Notes: generated from the sequence alone by a model not told the origin. Positions 19,501 through 28,233 are shown, counted from the first letter of the stretch. The stretch is DNA of 64,000 bases from Paraburkholderia tuberum STM678 (GCF_902833905.1 NZ_CADFGP010000014.1:106684-170683); one strand, 5' to 3'. Numbers and translations: made by a program.

Positions 19501-20924
19501 TTGCGATACGAGTAGCGCTTCACGCGCGCAAGGCCGGTGTCGACCACGTAGCGGATGCCGGGTACCGTCAGCGAAGTTTCGGCGACGTTGGTCGCGAGCA
19601 CGATGCGGCGCGCGTTCGACGCGCGGAACACGCGCTCCTGCTCGGCGGCCGAGAGCCGCGCGAACAGCGGCAGGATCTCCGTGTGGGGCGGATGATGTTT
19701 GCGCAGCGCCTCGGCGGCGTCGCGAATCTCGCGCTCGCCGGGCAGGAACACCAGTACGTCGCCGGGGCCTTCGCGGCACAGTTCGTCGACGGCGTCGACG
19801 ATCGCCTCCATCAGATCACGATCAGTCTCGCGCTGCGTCTTCGGGCGCTCGCGGCCAGACGAGGTTGCACCCGAGGTCCCTTGCGCCGCCTTGACCGCCG
19901 GGCTGTCCTCGACGACCGGACGGTAACGTACCTCGACCGGATACATCCGGCCGCTCACTTCGATCACCGGCGCGGGTTTGTCGTCGCTGCCGAAATGACG
20001 CGCAAAACGGTCGGCGTCGATCGTCGCCGAGGTGACGATCAGCTTCAGGTCGGGACGCTTGGGAAGAATCTCCTTCAGGTAGCCGAGCAGAAAATCGATG
20101 TTGAGGCTGCGCTCGTGTGCTTCGTCGATGATCAGCGTGTCGTAGGCATTCAGCAGCGGATCGGTCTGCGTTTCCGCAAGCAGAATGCCGTCGGTCATCA
20201 GCTTGACCGATGCGCCCGGCGCGAGGTTGTCGTTGAAGCGCACCTTGTATCCCACCACTTCGCCGAACGGCGTGCCGAGTTCCTCGGCGATACGGCGCCC
20301 GGTCGCCGACGCGGCGATCCGGCGCGGCTGCGTATGGCCGATCAGACCATTGCCGCCGGCACCGAGACCACGGCCAAGCGCGAGGCAGATTTTCGGCAAC
20401 TGCGTGGTCTTGCCCGAGCCGGTTTCGCCCGACACGATCACGACCTGATTCTCCGCGATCGCCCGCGCGATCTCGTCGCGACGACCGGAGACAGGAAGCG
20501 CTTCGGGGAACGTGACCGGTGGAATCGGATTCGGCTCGACGACCCTCGACGGCCGCGCTTCGCGCGGCGCGCGAGGTTGTTCCTTGCGCGGCTCGCCCGA
20601 TTGTTTGTCGCGCGATCCGTGACGTTGCTCGCCACGAGCCCCACCGCCCCGCTTCGCACCAGACGCGTCATCCGATTCATCGCGGGATTCACCGCGCCGT
20701 TCGTCACGCGCGCCAGCGTGCTCTTCGCGACCTTTTCGACCTGCACCGCCCCCTTCGGGCGGCACCTTTCGCGCAGACGCGCCCGCCCCCCGACGCGCGT
20801 CACGCGCCTGATCGGGTTTCGCATCCTGCGCTGGGCGGCGCATCGTATCGCCGGGGTTGGCCGGCTCGCCGGCCGACGCCGGTTTCTCGTTCGCCCCAGC
20901 GGGACTTTTGGGTACATTCGACAT
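16590..20924 (-). CDS. hrpA: ATP-dependent RNA helicase HrpA (DEAH box)
   Basis: 1444-residue DEAH/RHA helicase. Motif I GETGSGKT is at 166-173, motif II DEAH at 267-270, motif III SAT near 299, and motif VI QRAGRCGR near 500. The HA2 and OB-fold regions and the long C-terminal DUF3418 region typical of bacterial HrpA follow. In E. coli HrpA acts on RNA and on stalled ribosomes. The first ~130 residues are a low-complexity tail rich in Arg, Glu, Gly and Ala that is not part of the helicase core and probably contacts RNA. It is convergent with the autotransporter gene. Its start codon is 23 bp from that of divergent argA, with a shared -10 box between. Confidence 0.95.
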   Translation of the reverse strand: MSNVPKSPAGANEKPASAGEPANPGDTMRRPAQDAKPDQARDARRGAGASARKVPPEGGGAGRKGREEHAGARDERRGESRDESDDASGAKRGGGARGEQRHGSRDKQSGEPRKEQPRAPREARPSRVVEPNPIPPVTFPEALPVSGRRDEIARAIAENQVVIVSGETGSGKTTQLPKICLALGRGLGAGGNGLIGHTQPRRIAASATGRRIAEELGTPFGEVVGYKVRFNDNLAPGASVKLMTDGILLAETQTDPLLNAYDTLIIDEAHERSLNIDFLLGYLKEILPKRPDLKLIVTSATIDADRFARHFGSDDKPAPVIEVSGRMYPVEVRYRPVVEDSPAVKAAQGTSGATSSGRERPKTQRETDRDLMEAIVDAVDELCREGPGDVLVFLPGEREIRDAAEALRKHHPPHTEILPLFARLSAAEQERVFRASNARRIVLATNVAETSLTVPGIRYVVDTGLARVKRYSYRNKVEQLQVESISQAAANQRAGRCGRVADGICIRLYEDSDFQGRARFTDPEILRSSLASVILRMKSLHLTAIETFPFIEPPPGRAISDGYQLLNELGAVDDDTHLTPLGRELARLPLDPRVGRMILAARDQQALKEVLIIASALSVQDPRDRPIEAQEQADQAHRRFADERSEFLQWLKIWNWFDEAIAHKKSNRQLQDECRKNFLSQLRLREWRDVHSQLLTVVREHGWRLNEAEATFEQIHLALLTGLLGNIGLKADDEPYYLGARGIKFYLWPGSALVKKAGKWVMAAELVETSRLYARCIAKIEPEWVEKVGAHLLKKSLSEPHWEKRAAQVSAFERAMLYGLPIYHRRRVAFGKQDPARARELFIRGALVEGEFDTKLAFFAHNRKLLADIEQLEHKSRRQDVLVDDELIYAFYDQALPDGIHTGAAFERWYRDEVEKSGQAEDKLRLLYLSRDDLMRHEAAGVTTDLFPKRLTMAGIEMALTYHFEPGTPRDGVTLAVPLYALNQVDARRCEWLVPGMLKEKAQLLLKSLPQKLRRHCVPLPEYAAGFAERHGAQRFGGGGLLEALIADLREQTQVAMKQSDFKLETLPAHLFMNFKVIDEHGRQLAMGRNLSQLRAELGAQAQQHFQKLVSGAAGAALADAGGGGVAAPARSPDLAQSGASRGKGAAAPQPATPEGAPATALYENLTTWNFGKLPELLEIRRGGQTLFGYPALVDRGTHCDVEVFDSPEEAARIHRAGLRRLFALQLKEPIKYLEKNLPGLREMAMQFMPRGTQEELRDQLIDTALDRACLQDPLPDDDASFHVRRDEGRSRLTLLAQEISRLVGQILGEYASLTKKLLQAKPFAAAYTDLQNQLDALIGKRFVVDTPYAQLAHFPRYLKGMALRIDKLRADAIRDARQFAEFQPLLQHYQRAVSQRGGVVDPRLAEFRWLLEELRISLFAQELRTPMPVSVKRLHKVWESMQR

Positions 20925-20932
20925 GGGGGCGC

Positions 20933-20940
20933 ATTATAAT
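20933..20940. promoter_or_regulatory. Symmetric -10 box shared by hrpA and argA
   Basis: ATTATAAT is its own reverse complement, so TATAAT reads on the plus strand at 20935-20940 and on the minus strand at 20938-20933. Both start codons are so close (20948 and 20924) that initiation about 7 bp downstream of each -10 would begin at or within about 2 nt of the ATG. On the minus strand a TTTGGG sits 16 bp upstream as a weak -35; the plus-strand -35 is poor. Neither gene has a Shine-Dalgarno sequence in the available gap. Confidence 0.6.
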
Positions 20941-20947
20941 CCCCGGC

Positions 20948-22336
20948 ATGAATTCCCAAACCGACCTCGTCCCCGCGCCCGCGAGCGTCCCGGCCCCCGC
21001 CGACTCGCCGGAAACCCTCGCCCAGCACGCGCAATTCGTCGACTGGATGCGTTCCGTCGCCCCGTATATCCACGCGTTCCGAAACAAGACATTCGTCGTG
21101 GGTTTCGGCGGCGAAGTGGTGCATCAAGGGCTGCTGAATGCGCTCGTGTCCGACATCGCGCTGCTGCAGGCAATGGGCATCCAGATCGTGCTCGTGCATG
21201 GCTCGCGCCCGCAGGTCGAGGAGCAGATGAGCCTGCACGGCGTCGAATCGGAGTTTTCACACGGCATGCGCATCACCGACGCGCGCGCGCTCGAGTCCGC
21301 GAAGGAGGCGGCCGGCGAAGTGCGTCTCGACATCGAAGCCGCGATCAGCCAGGGTCTGCCGAACACGCCAATGGCGCACGCGCACATCAGCGTCGTATCG
21401 GGCAACTTCGTGACGGCGCGCCCCGTCGGCATTCTGGACGGCGTCGACTTCCAGCACACGGGCCTCGTGCGCAAGATCGACGCGGATTCGATCCGACACT
21501 CGCTTGCGAGCCGCAAGCTCGTGCTGCTGTCGCCGCTCGGCTTCTCGCCCACCGGTGAGGCATTCAATCTGTCGATGGAAGACGTGGCCTCGGCCGCGGC
21601 GATCGCGCTGCGCGCCGACAAGATCGTGTTCCTGACCGAAACGCCGGGCCTGATGGAAACCGGCGAAAGCGGCACCGAGCTGATCCGCGAACTGTCGCTC
21701 GACGACGCCTACAAGCTGCACGAAAGCGGCGAAGTGACCGGCGACGCCGCGTTCTACCTGAAGCATTCGATCCGCGGCTGCCGCGGTGGCGTGCCGCGTG
21801 CGCACATCATCCCGTACGCGCTCGACGGCAGCCTGTTGCTCGAACTGTTCCTGCACGATGGCGTCGGCACGATGATTTCGTACGAGAACCTCGAAAGCCT
21901 GCGCGAAGCAACGCCGGACGACGTCGGCGGCATTCTCGCGCTGATCGAGCCGCTCGAAACAGACGGCACGCTGGTACGGCGCGGCCGTCACCAGATCGAA
22001 CGCGATATCGACCATTTCTCGGTGATCGAGCACGACGGCGTGCTGTTCGGCTGCGCGGCGCTGTATCCGTATCCGCAGGAGCGCATCGGCGAAATGGCGT
22101 GCCTGACCGTCGCGCCCGAAGCTCAAGGCACCGGCGACGGCGAGCGCCTGCTCAAGCGCATCGAACAGCGCGCGCGGGCACGCGGCCTCACGCGCATTTT
22201 CGTGCTCACCACGCGCACCGAACACTGGTTCCTGAAGCGCGGCTTCGTCAAGGTTACGGTCGACGACTTGCCCGAAGACCGCCGCCGACTCTATAACTGG
22301 CAGCGCAAATCGCTCGTGCTGATGAAACAGCTTTGA
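20948..22336 (+). CDS. argA: Amino-acid N-acetyltransferase (N-acetylglutamate synthase)
   Basis: 462-residue ArgA: glutamate + acetyl-CoA to N-acetylglutamate, the first committed step of arginine synthesis. Residues about 45-300 form the amino-acid-kinase-like domain (FVVGFGGEVV, IVLVHGSRPQ, GDAAFYLKHSIRGC) that binds arginine as feedback inhibitor in the classical enzyme. About 310-460 form the GNAT domain (MACLTVAPEAQGTGDGERLL, TRTEHWFLKRGF). ATG 20948 is the start: the frame is open far upstream, but that part lies opposite hrpA. yggX follows after 74 bp. Confidence 0.96.
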   Translation: MNSQTDLVPAPASVPAPADSPETLAQHAQFVDWMRSVAPYIHAFRNKTFVVGFGGEVVHQGLLNALVSDIALLQAMGIQIVLVHGSRPQVEEQMSLHGVESEFSHGMRITDARALESAKEAAGEVRLDIEAAISQGLPNTPMAHAHISVVSGNFVTARPVGILDGVDFQHTGLVRKIDADSIRHSLASRKLVLLSPLGFSPTGEAFNLSMEDVASAAAIALRADKIVFLTETPGLMETGESGTELIRELSLDDAYKLHESGEVTGDAAFYLKHSIRGCRGGVPRAHIIPYALDGSLLLELFLHDGVGTMISYENLESLREATPDDVGGILALIEPLETDGTLVRRGRHQIERDIDHFSVIEHDGVLFGCAALYPYPQERIGEMACLTVAPEAQGTGDGERLLKRIEQRARARGLTRIFVLTTRTEHWFLKRGFVKVTVDDLPEDRRRLYNWQRKSLVLMKQL

Positions 22337-22410
22337 GTACTTCGTGATCGCCCCCATCTGATCCGAACCGGCGTCTGCCCGCCCCACATCGATTACAGGA
22401 GAAGCACAGC

Positions 22411-22683
22411 ATGACTCGTATGGTTCAATGCGCGAAGCTCGGCAAGGAAGCCGAAGGCCTCGATTTCCCGCCGCTGCCGGGCGAACTCGGCAAGCGGATC
22501 TACGAAAGTATCTCGAAGGAAGCCTGGCAGAGCTGGTTGAAGCAGCAGACCATGTTGATCAACGAAAACCGCCTGAACATGGCCGATCCGCGCGCGCGGC
22601 AGTATCTGATGAAGCAGACCGAAAAGTTCTTCTTCGGCGAAGGCGCGGATACCGCGTCGGGCTACGTGCCGCCGTCGGCCTGA
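22411..22683 (+). CDS. yggX: Probable Fe(2+)-trafficking protein YggX
   Basis: 90-residue YggX family protein, full length for the family. The N-terminal [19 protein letters not shown] carries the conserved Cys (residue 7), followed by [27 protein letters not shown] and the C-terminal [10 protein letters not shown]. Family members protect Fe-S enzymes from oxidative damage and may pass ferrous iron to cluster assembly. A GGAG ribosome site lies 10 bases before the ATG. It is downstream of argA and is followed by a strong terminator. Confidence 0.95.
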   Translation: MTRMVQCAKLGKEAEGLDFPPLPGELGKRIYESISKEAWQSWLKQQTMLINENRLNMADPRARQYLMKQTEKFFFGEGADTASGYVPPSA

Positions 22684-22752
22684 GCTTGCCTCGTCGAGGA
22701 CGACACGAGACAACGCGTCGCCCAAACCACCGAGCCAACACACGCCTGAAAG

Positions 22753-22778
22753 TCCGCGCCGCAAGCGCGGATTTTTTT
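22753..22778 (+). terminator. Intrinsic terminator after yggX
   Basis: Stem TCCGCGC / GCGCGGA with a 5-base loop (CGCAA), followed by seven T. It closes the argA-yggX unit. Confidence 0.88.
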
Positions 22779-22947
22779 CGCACCAACATCGGCCGCGCAT
22801 CGCGCCCGCCGCTCGCGTCGTCTTCGCCTCAAAAAGCGCTCGCCAATGTTCTAAGCGGTCCGTTTTTCAGGGCCGTTCCGACCCCGCCAGATCTCCCGTC
22901 CCGCAACGGATCGAGTCCCATTGGGGGCTCTGCCTCGCACCGCCGAT

Positions 22948-22977
22948 TTGCATGATCCTCTGGCATCGTGCTAACAT
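22948..22977 (+). promoter_or_regulatory. Candidate extended -10 promoter of the MHS transporter
   Basis: TTGCAT (22948-22953), an 18-bp spacer and TAACAT (22972-22977), with TGC just before the -10. Initiation near 22984 would leave a leader of about 445 nt. The same CGTGCTAACAT core appears before rnk, with one base different (GCGTGCTAACAT near 56518). Confidence 0.5.
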
Positions 22978-22978
22978 G

Positions 22979-23428
22979 TGCCCTCGTTTCAGCCGCAATT
23001 CACCTTCATTCGTGTTCTTTCAAGTTGGTTCATCGTGTGTTTTTCCGCGCACGCGCCATCCTGAATTGAACTGTTTTTAAACAAGAAGGCTCGTCGGTCG
23101 TTTCCCCGCCTAAAGCGGAAAATTCAAGACCGGCCTTTTTCGTTTCAAGCCTTCAGTGGCGCATGGGTCAGTTTCCCGCCAGCCCCGCGTCCCTCATGCA
23201 TCTGCCCCCCTTCCACGGCCACGCAGGTGCAACAGTCAGCACAATCTAGTCGAGTGTTTTTTCGCGAACTTACCGCGAGGCACGGGCGTTTGCTTCTTTT
23301 CGCCATCCGTTGCGCCGCCCGATAACCGGTGCCGCGAATAGCCTCGCCTTGCTCACGAAATTACACTTCCCAGCAAAACCGTGGCGGAACGCATCACGAG
23401 TTTCGTCGCAGTCATTGGAGTTTCAACC
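22979..23428 (+). other. Long untranslated leader of the MHS transporter gene
   Basis: About 450 bases with no convincing gene. It contains a possible intrinsic terminator or attenuator near 23090-23141: an inner stem CCGC-CTAAA-GCGG, outer CGGTC/GACCG pairing, then CCTTTTTCG. I cannot match it to a known riboswitch class. It may be simply a long 5' UTR or may hide a small RNA. Confidence 0.4.
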
Positions 23429-24898
23429 TTGACCGCTTCCAGCAACGGCTTCTGGCGACATCACAAACCGGAGCAGCGTCTTTCCCTCGACGACATCACC
23501 GTCGTCGATCACTCCCTCCTGAAGCGGGCCGTCGGCGCCATGGCGCTCGGCAACGCGATGGAATGGTTCGATTTCGGCGTGTACAGCTACATCGCGGTCA
23601 CGCTCGGCAAGGTGTTCTTCCCCTCGTCGAGCCCTTCGGCGCAACTCATTGCGACCTTCGGCACGTTTGCCGCGGCGTTTCTCGTGCGGCCGATCGGCGG
23701 CATGGTGTTCGGGCCGCTCGGTGACCGCATCGGCCGTCAGCGCGTGCTGGCAATGACGATGATCATGATGGCCGCGGGCACCTTCGCGATCGGCCTGATC
23801 CCCAACTACGCGACGATCGGCATTCTCGCGCCGGCGCTGTTGCTGCTTGCGCGCCTCGTGCAGGGCTTTTCGACCGGCGGCGAATACGGCGGCGCCGCGA
23901 CCTTCATCGCCGAATTCTCGACCGACAAGCGCCGCGGCTTCATGGGCAGCTTTCTCGAGTTCGGCACGCTGATCGGCTACGTGCTCGGCGCGGGCACGGT
24001 CGCGCTGCTGACGGCGACGCTGTCGAACGACGCGCTGCTGTCCTGGGGCTGGCGCGTGCCGTTCCTGATCGCCGGACCGCTCGGCCTGGTGGGTCTCTAC
24101 ATCCGCATGAAGCTCGAGGAAACGCCCGCGTTCAAGAAACAGGCCGAAGAGCGCGAAGCCGAGGACCGCGCGCTGCCCAGCCAGTCGTTGCGCCAGCTGC
24201 TCGTGCAGCAGTGGAAGCCCCTGCTGCTGTGTGTCGGCCTCGTGCTGATTTTCAACGTGACCGACTATATGGCGCTGTCGTATCTGCCGAGCTATCTGTC
24301 CGCCACGCTGCACTTCAACGAAACGCACGGTCTGTTCCTCGTGCTGCTCGTGATGATCCTGATGATGCCGATGACGCTCGCCGCCGGCCGTCTGTCCGAT
24401 GCGATCGGCCGCAAGCCCGTGATGCTGCTCGGCTGCGTCGGTCTGTTCGCGCTGTCGATTCCCGCGCTGCTGCTGATTCGGATGGGCACGGTGCTGCCGG
24501 TGTTCGGCGGTCTGATGATCCTCGGCGTGCTGCTGTCGTGCTTCACCGGGGTGATGCCGTCGGCGCTGCCGGCGCTGTTCCCGACCCGGATCCGCTACGG
24601 CGCGCTCGCGATCGGCTTCAATATCTCGGTATCGCTGTTCGGCGGCACGACGCCGCTCGTGACCGCATGGCTCGTCGACCGGACCGGCAATCTGATGATG
24701 CCCGCGTACTACTTGATGGGCGCATCGCTGATCGGCATCGTGTCGGTGCTCGCGCTGCGCGAAACCGCGCGCAAGCCGCTGCTCGGCTCGGGTCCGTGCG
24801 TCGCGACGCGCGCTGAAGCGCACGCGGTGCTGCGCGGTGAGCGCGAGGCCGAGGAGATGGATGAACGGTTCGCGGCGGCTGCGACCGCGCGTGCCTGA
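23429..24898 (+). CDS. MFS transporter, metabolite:H+ symporter family (ProP-like)
   Basis: 489-residue, 12-helix inner-membrane permease of the MHS group (ProP/KgtP/ShiA). Signatures seen are GNAMEWFDFGVYSYIA in helix 1, GPLGDRIGRQRVL in loop 2-3, ARLVQGFSTGGEYGGAATF in helix 4, and the second-half repeat GRLSDAIGRKPVM. The resemblance is closest to the proline/glycine-betaine ProP type, so compatible-solute or organic-acid uptake is likely, but the cargo is inferred. The TTG at 23429 is preferred as start because TTGGAG lies 8 bases upstream; a GTG at 23381 would add 16 residues. A perfect terminator follows. Confidence 0.85.
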   Translation: MTASSNGFWRHHKPEQRLSLDDITVVDHSLLKRAVGAMALGNAMEWFDFGVYSYIAVTLGKVFFPSSSPSAQLIATFGTFAAAFLVRPIGGMVFGPLGDRIGRQRVLAMTMIMMAAGTFAIGLIPNYATIGILAPALLLLARLVQGFSTGGEYGGAATFIAEFSTDKRRGFMGSFLEFGTLIGYVLGAGTVALLTATLSNDALLSWGWRVPFLIAGPLGLVGLYIRMKLEETPAFKKQAEEREAEDRALPSQSLRQLLVQQWKPLLLCVGLVLIFNVTDYMALSYLPSYLSATLHFNETHGLFLVLLVMILMMPMTLAAGRLSDAIGRKPVMLLGCVGLFALSIPALLLIRMGTVLPVFGGLMILGVLLSCFTGVMPSALPALFPTRIRYGALAIGFNISVSLFGGTTPLVTAWLVDRTGNLMMPAYYLMGASLIGIVSVLALRETARKPLLGSGPCVATRAEAHAVLRGEREAEEMDERFAAAATARA

Positions 24899-24933
24899 CC
24901 TGCGCAGTCATCACGCCAGGCGTAGTTTCTGAA

Positions 24934-24966
24934 GCGGGCCGGCGACATTCGCCGGCCCGCTTTTTT
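24934..24966 (+). terminator. Intrinsic terminator after the MHS transporter
   Basis: A 12-bp perfect stem (GCGGGCCGGCGA / TCGCCGGCCCGC) with loop CAT, followed by six T. The convergent phosphoesterase gene ends inside the T-tract, so the hairpin probably serves both directions, although only the plus strand has the T-run. Confidence 0.9.
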
Positions 24967-25453
24967 ACGTCAGCAGCGAATCGAACGTCGCGCCAACCTG
25001 CGCGCCTTCGACGGTCAGCGTGCCCGCGCACACCGGCAGCCTGAAGCGCCGCGGTCCCGCGCTGCCAGGATTGACGTACAGCACGCCGTCGCGCTCGGCG
25101 ATCGACGGCTTGTGCGAGTGGCCGCTCACCACGACGCGAATGCCATCGTGCTGAGGCACGCAGCCCAGCTCGGCGATATCGTGCACGACCAGAATCGTCA
25201 CCTGCTGGATCGTCAGCCGCGCATGCGTCGGTAGAGACGCGGCCCAGTCACCGGTATCGTTGTTGCCGCGCACCGCGATCAGCGGCGAGATCCGCGCGAG
25301 CGCGTCGAGCACGTCCGGGTTGCAGATATCGCCCGCGTGAATGATCGCGTCGCAGCCGTCGAGATAGCGCAACGCTTCGGGACGCACGAGGTTGTGCGTA
25401 TCCGAGATGAGCCCGATGCGGGTAGCGGTCGAAGGTGAGCGATGTGAAGCCAT
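24965..25453 (-). CDS. YfcE-type metallophosphoesterase
   Basis: 162-residue calcineurin-like phosphoesterase of the YfcE/MJ0936 class. The full metal-ligand set is visible: D-x-H in LISDTHN, GD in IHAGDI, the GNND loop and GHSH. A conserved YVNPGSAGPRR closes the domain. E. coli YfcE is a Mn-dependent phosphodiesterase; the natural substrate is unknown. The start ATG at 25453 (MASHRSPSTATRIGLIS) gives family length. It is 8 bp downstream of a small membrane-protein gene and probably belongs to the same transcript. Confidence 0.9.
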   Translation of the reverse strand: MASHRSPSTATRIGLISDTHNLVRPEALRYLDGCDAIIHAGDICNPDVLDALARISPLIAVRGNNDTGDWAASLPTHARLTIQQVTILVVHDIAELGCVPQHDGIRVVVSGHSHKPSIAERDGVLYVNPGSAGPRRFRLPVCAGTLTVEGAQVGATFDSLLT

Positions 25454-25461
25454 GCGCAGTC

Positions 25462-25731
25462 TCACTTGGTCTGCGGCTGCGCCAACTCTCGCGCCACCGC
25501 CTGAGCACGGCGCTGCCCAGCCAGCATGCGCCGCGTCAACCCCTGCACGACGACCGACACCACCGCCGCGAACGCCGGCCCGCGCTCGACTGCGAGCAGC
25601 AGCATGATCGGTCCGGCGACGACCGGCAGTCCCGCGAGCCATCCCGCGACCGACGGCCCCCAGACGCGCGCGGCCGCCGTCAGCGCGGCGAGAAAGGCCG
25701 GCACCAGCACGAGCTTCAGCGCGAGCAGCAT
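25462..25731 (-). CDS. Small membrane protein, possibly internally shortened
   Basis: 89 residues. The first ~55 residues hold two hydrophobic segments (LVLVPAFLAALTAAARVWG and AGLPVVAGPIMLLLAVE), and the tail is a basic helix (VQGLTRRMLAGQRRAQAVAR). I do not recognise a named family with certainty. The N-terminus resembles that of longer multi-helix membrane proteins, which suggests loss of the middle part; this is from memory and unverified. ATG 25731 starts 2 bp past the stop of the TMEM175-like gene, so translation is probably coupled. A 3-gene transcript with the phosphoesterase is likely. Confidence 0.55.
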   Translation of the reverse strand: MLLALKLVLVPAFLAALTAAARVWGPSVAGWLAGLPVVAGPIMLLLAVERGPAFAAVVSVVVQGLTRRMLAGQRRAQAVARELAQPQTK

Positions 25732-25733
25732 GC

Positions 25734-26309
<576 letters not shown>

Positions 26310-26453
26310 GCGAGTCCCGAAGATCAATGCGGTGGGGCGCACAGCCCGCCTTCGCCTTGCGCGCGGGCCGCGCCGCTGCCGATTATCGGTGATGGTGTGA
26401 GGATTTGTCGATGCGCGAGAGCCGGCCGCGCGGATGGCTCGATCCGCCGCGGC

Positions 26454-26807
26454 TCACGGGTAATGGACGGCGAGCCACACGCTCGGCTCGGTGTCGCTCG
26501 TCCATGCGACGCGGTGCCGGCAATGCGCCTCGATCAGCACGTGATCGCCGGGCTTCATCCGATGCGGCTCGGGGTCGCCGTCGAATTCGAGCATCGCCGC
26601 GCCGGTGAGCAGCACGACCCATTCGGCGCGCGGGCTGTCGTACCAGAAACCGGGCGGACTCGCCTGCCCGGTCGAGACGATCCGCTCGATCGTCACGCCG
26701 CCCCGCTCGACGAGCGCGTCGACCTGCTCCTCGGGCGTCGTCCCCAACTGCGCGACGAGGTCGAACAGATTGCCGCTGTTACGTGCGGGTTTGAGCGGGC
26801 CTGTCAT
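26454..26807 (-). CDS. Cupin-domain protein
   Basis: 117-residue single-domain cupin. Cupin motif 1 is degenerate (PRAEWVVLLTGAAMLEFDGD) and motif 2 is KPGDHVLIEAHCRHRV, which keeps possible metal-binding His residues. The N-terminus (NLFDLVAQLGTTPEEQVDALVERGG) matches small cupins often annotated as phosphoribosylaminoimidazole-carboxylase-like. It is cytoplasmic, with no clear partner; the FAD oxidoreductase gene lies 28 bp upstream on the same strand, suggesting co-transcription. Function is unassigned. Confidence 0.8.
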   Translation of the reverse strand: MTGPLKPARNSGNLFDLVAQLGTTPEEQVDALVERGGVTIERIVSTGQASPPGFWYDSPRAEWVVLLTGAAMLEFDGDPEPHRMKPGDHVLIEAHCRHRVAWTSDTEPSVWLAVHYP

Positions 26808-26835
26808 CAGCGTGTCGCGCCAGCGTCAAGGCAGT

Positions 26836-28233
26836 TCATTGCATCGGCTCGAGCCCATCGAGCAGCGTCGGCACCAGTTCGCTGATGGTCGGATGCACGT
26901 GCATCGCGTATTGCAAAGTCGGATACGGCGCGCCTGCCGTCATGATGTCGACGAACGTATGAATCGCCTCGTCGCCCTCGATGCCGTGAATTGCCGCGCC
27001 GAGTATCTGTTTGCTGTTCGCATCGACGAGCGCCTTCATGAAGCCGTCGGTCTCGCCACGCTCGCGCGCACGGCCCACGCGCGACATCGGCATCGTCGCG
27101 ATCAGCGCTTCGCGGCCGCTGTTGCGCACCTCCTGCTCCGACATGCCGACGCGCGCGAGCGGCGGATCGACGAACACCGCATACGTCATGATCCGCGTGT
27201 CGACGCTGCGCGCGCCGCCGTCGAGCAGGTTCGCCGCGACGATCTGGTAGTCGTCGTAGGACGTGTGCGTGAACGCGCCGCGACCGTTCACGTCGCCGAT
27301 CGCCCAAACGCCCGGCACGCTGGTGCGCAACTGGCCGTCGACGATGATCGTGCCGTGCCGGTCGGTCTCGATGCCGGCGACGTCGAGGCCGAGGTCGTCG
27401 GTATTCGGCCTGCGGCCGGTGGCCAACAGCAGGTGCGACGCCTCCATGGCCGGGATGTTCTGCTCGAAGCCGATGCACACGTCGTTCGCGTGATGCGCAT
27501 GCGGCTCGACGCGCGTCGGCTGCACGCCGAAATGAAACTCGACGCCCTCGCGCGCGAGCACCTTCTGCACCGACTCCGCGAAATCGGCATCCTCGCGGTT
27601 CAACACGCGCTCGCCGCGCACCAGCACGCTGACGCGGCTCCCGAAGCGGCGAAACACCTGCGCGAATTCGAGCGCGATATAACTGCCGCCGACGATCACC
27701 AGATGATCCGGCAACGCGGTCAATTCGAGCAGCGTCGAGTTCGTGTAGTACGGAATCCGCTGGATGCCTTCGAGCGGCGGCACGACGGCGCGCGTGCCGG
27801 TGTTGATGAAGATTTCGAACGCGCTGAACTCGTTCAGCAAGTCCCCGTCGCGCCCGCAGATAGCGAGCGTGCGCGCGCCGGTGAAGCGCGCGTGGCCGTT
27901 GAACACCGTGATGTTTTCCGTGCCGCGCAGCCATTTTTCGACGCCGCTGCGCGACTCTCCGATGATCCTGTCCTTGCGCGCCTTCACGGCCGCCAGATCG
28001 ACGCCGACCGAACCCACCTGCACGCCGAGCTCCGCCGCATGGTGCGCAACGTGCGCCGCGCGGGCGCTCGCCACATAGGATTTGGTCGGCGTGCAGCCGA
28101 CGTTCACGCAAGTGCCGCCGAACTCCGCGCGTTCGATCACCGCGGTGCGGCGCCCGCTTTGAGCGAGGCGCACGGCGAGCGGCGAACCGCCTTGTCCGGT
28201 ACCGATCACGACTGCGTCGAAGTGCTGTGGCAT
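26836..28233 (-). CDS. FAD-dependent pyridine nucleotide-disulfide oxidoreductase (MerA/Lpd-like)
   Basis: 465-residue class I flavoprotein disulfide reductase. It has the FAD-binding GTGQGGSPLA near 11-20, the redox-active pair CVNVGC (Cys42 and Cys47), an NAD(P)H-binding GGSYIALEFA near 185, the second FAD motif VWAIGDVNG near 300, and a C-terminal HPTISEL carrying the His-Glu base pair. It lacks the N-terminal HMA domain and the C-terminal vicinal Cys of mercuric reductase, so it is a MerA-like oxidoreductase of unknown substrate rather than a mercury enzyme. Confidence 0.9.
   Translation of the reverse strand: MPQHFDAVVIGTGQGGSPLAVRLAQSGRRTAVIERAEFGGTCVNVGCTPTKSYVASARAAHVAHHAAELGVQVGSVGVDLAAVKARKDRIIGESRSGVEKWLRGTENITVFNGHARFTGARTLAICGRDGDLLNEFSAFEIFINTGTRAVVPPLEGIQRIPYYTNSTLLELTALPDHLVIVGGSYIALEFAQVFRRFGSRVSVLVRGERVLNREDADFAESVQKVLAREGVEFHFGVQPTRVEPHAHHANDVCIGFEQNIPAMEASHLLLATGRRPNTDDLGLDVAGIETDRHGTIIVDGQLRTSVPGVWAIGDVNGRGAFTHTSYDDYQIVAANLLDGGARSVDTRIMTYAVFVDPPLARVGMSEQEVRNSGREALIATMPMSRVGRARERGETDGFMKALVDANSKQILGAAIHGIEGDEAIHTFVDIMTAGAPYPTLQYAMHVHPTISELVPTLLDGLEPMQ

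Noticed and set aside
16362..20939. 1525-codon open frame antisense to hrpA
   Set aside because: The opposite strand is a fully recognisable helicase; long antisense frames are expected in high-GC DNA.
26836..28233. Mercuric reductase
   Set aside because: The redox pair is present, but the HMA domain and C-terminal Cys pair of MerA are absent and there is no mer operon.
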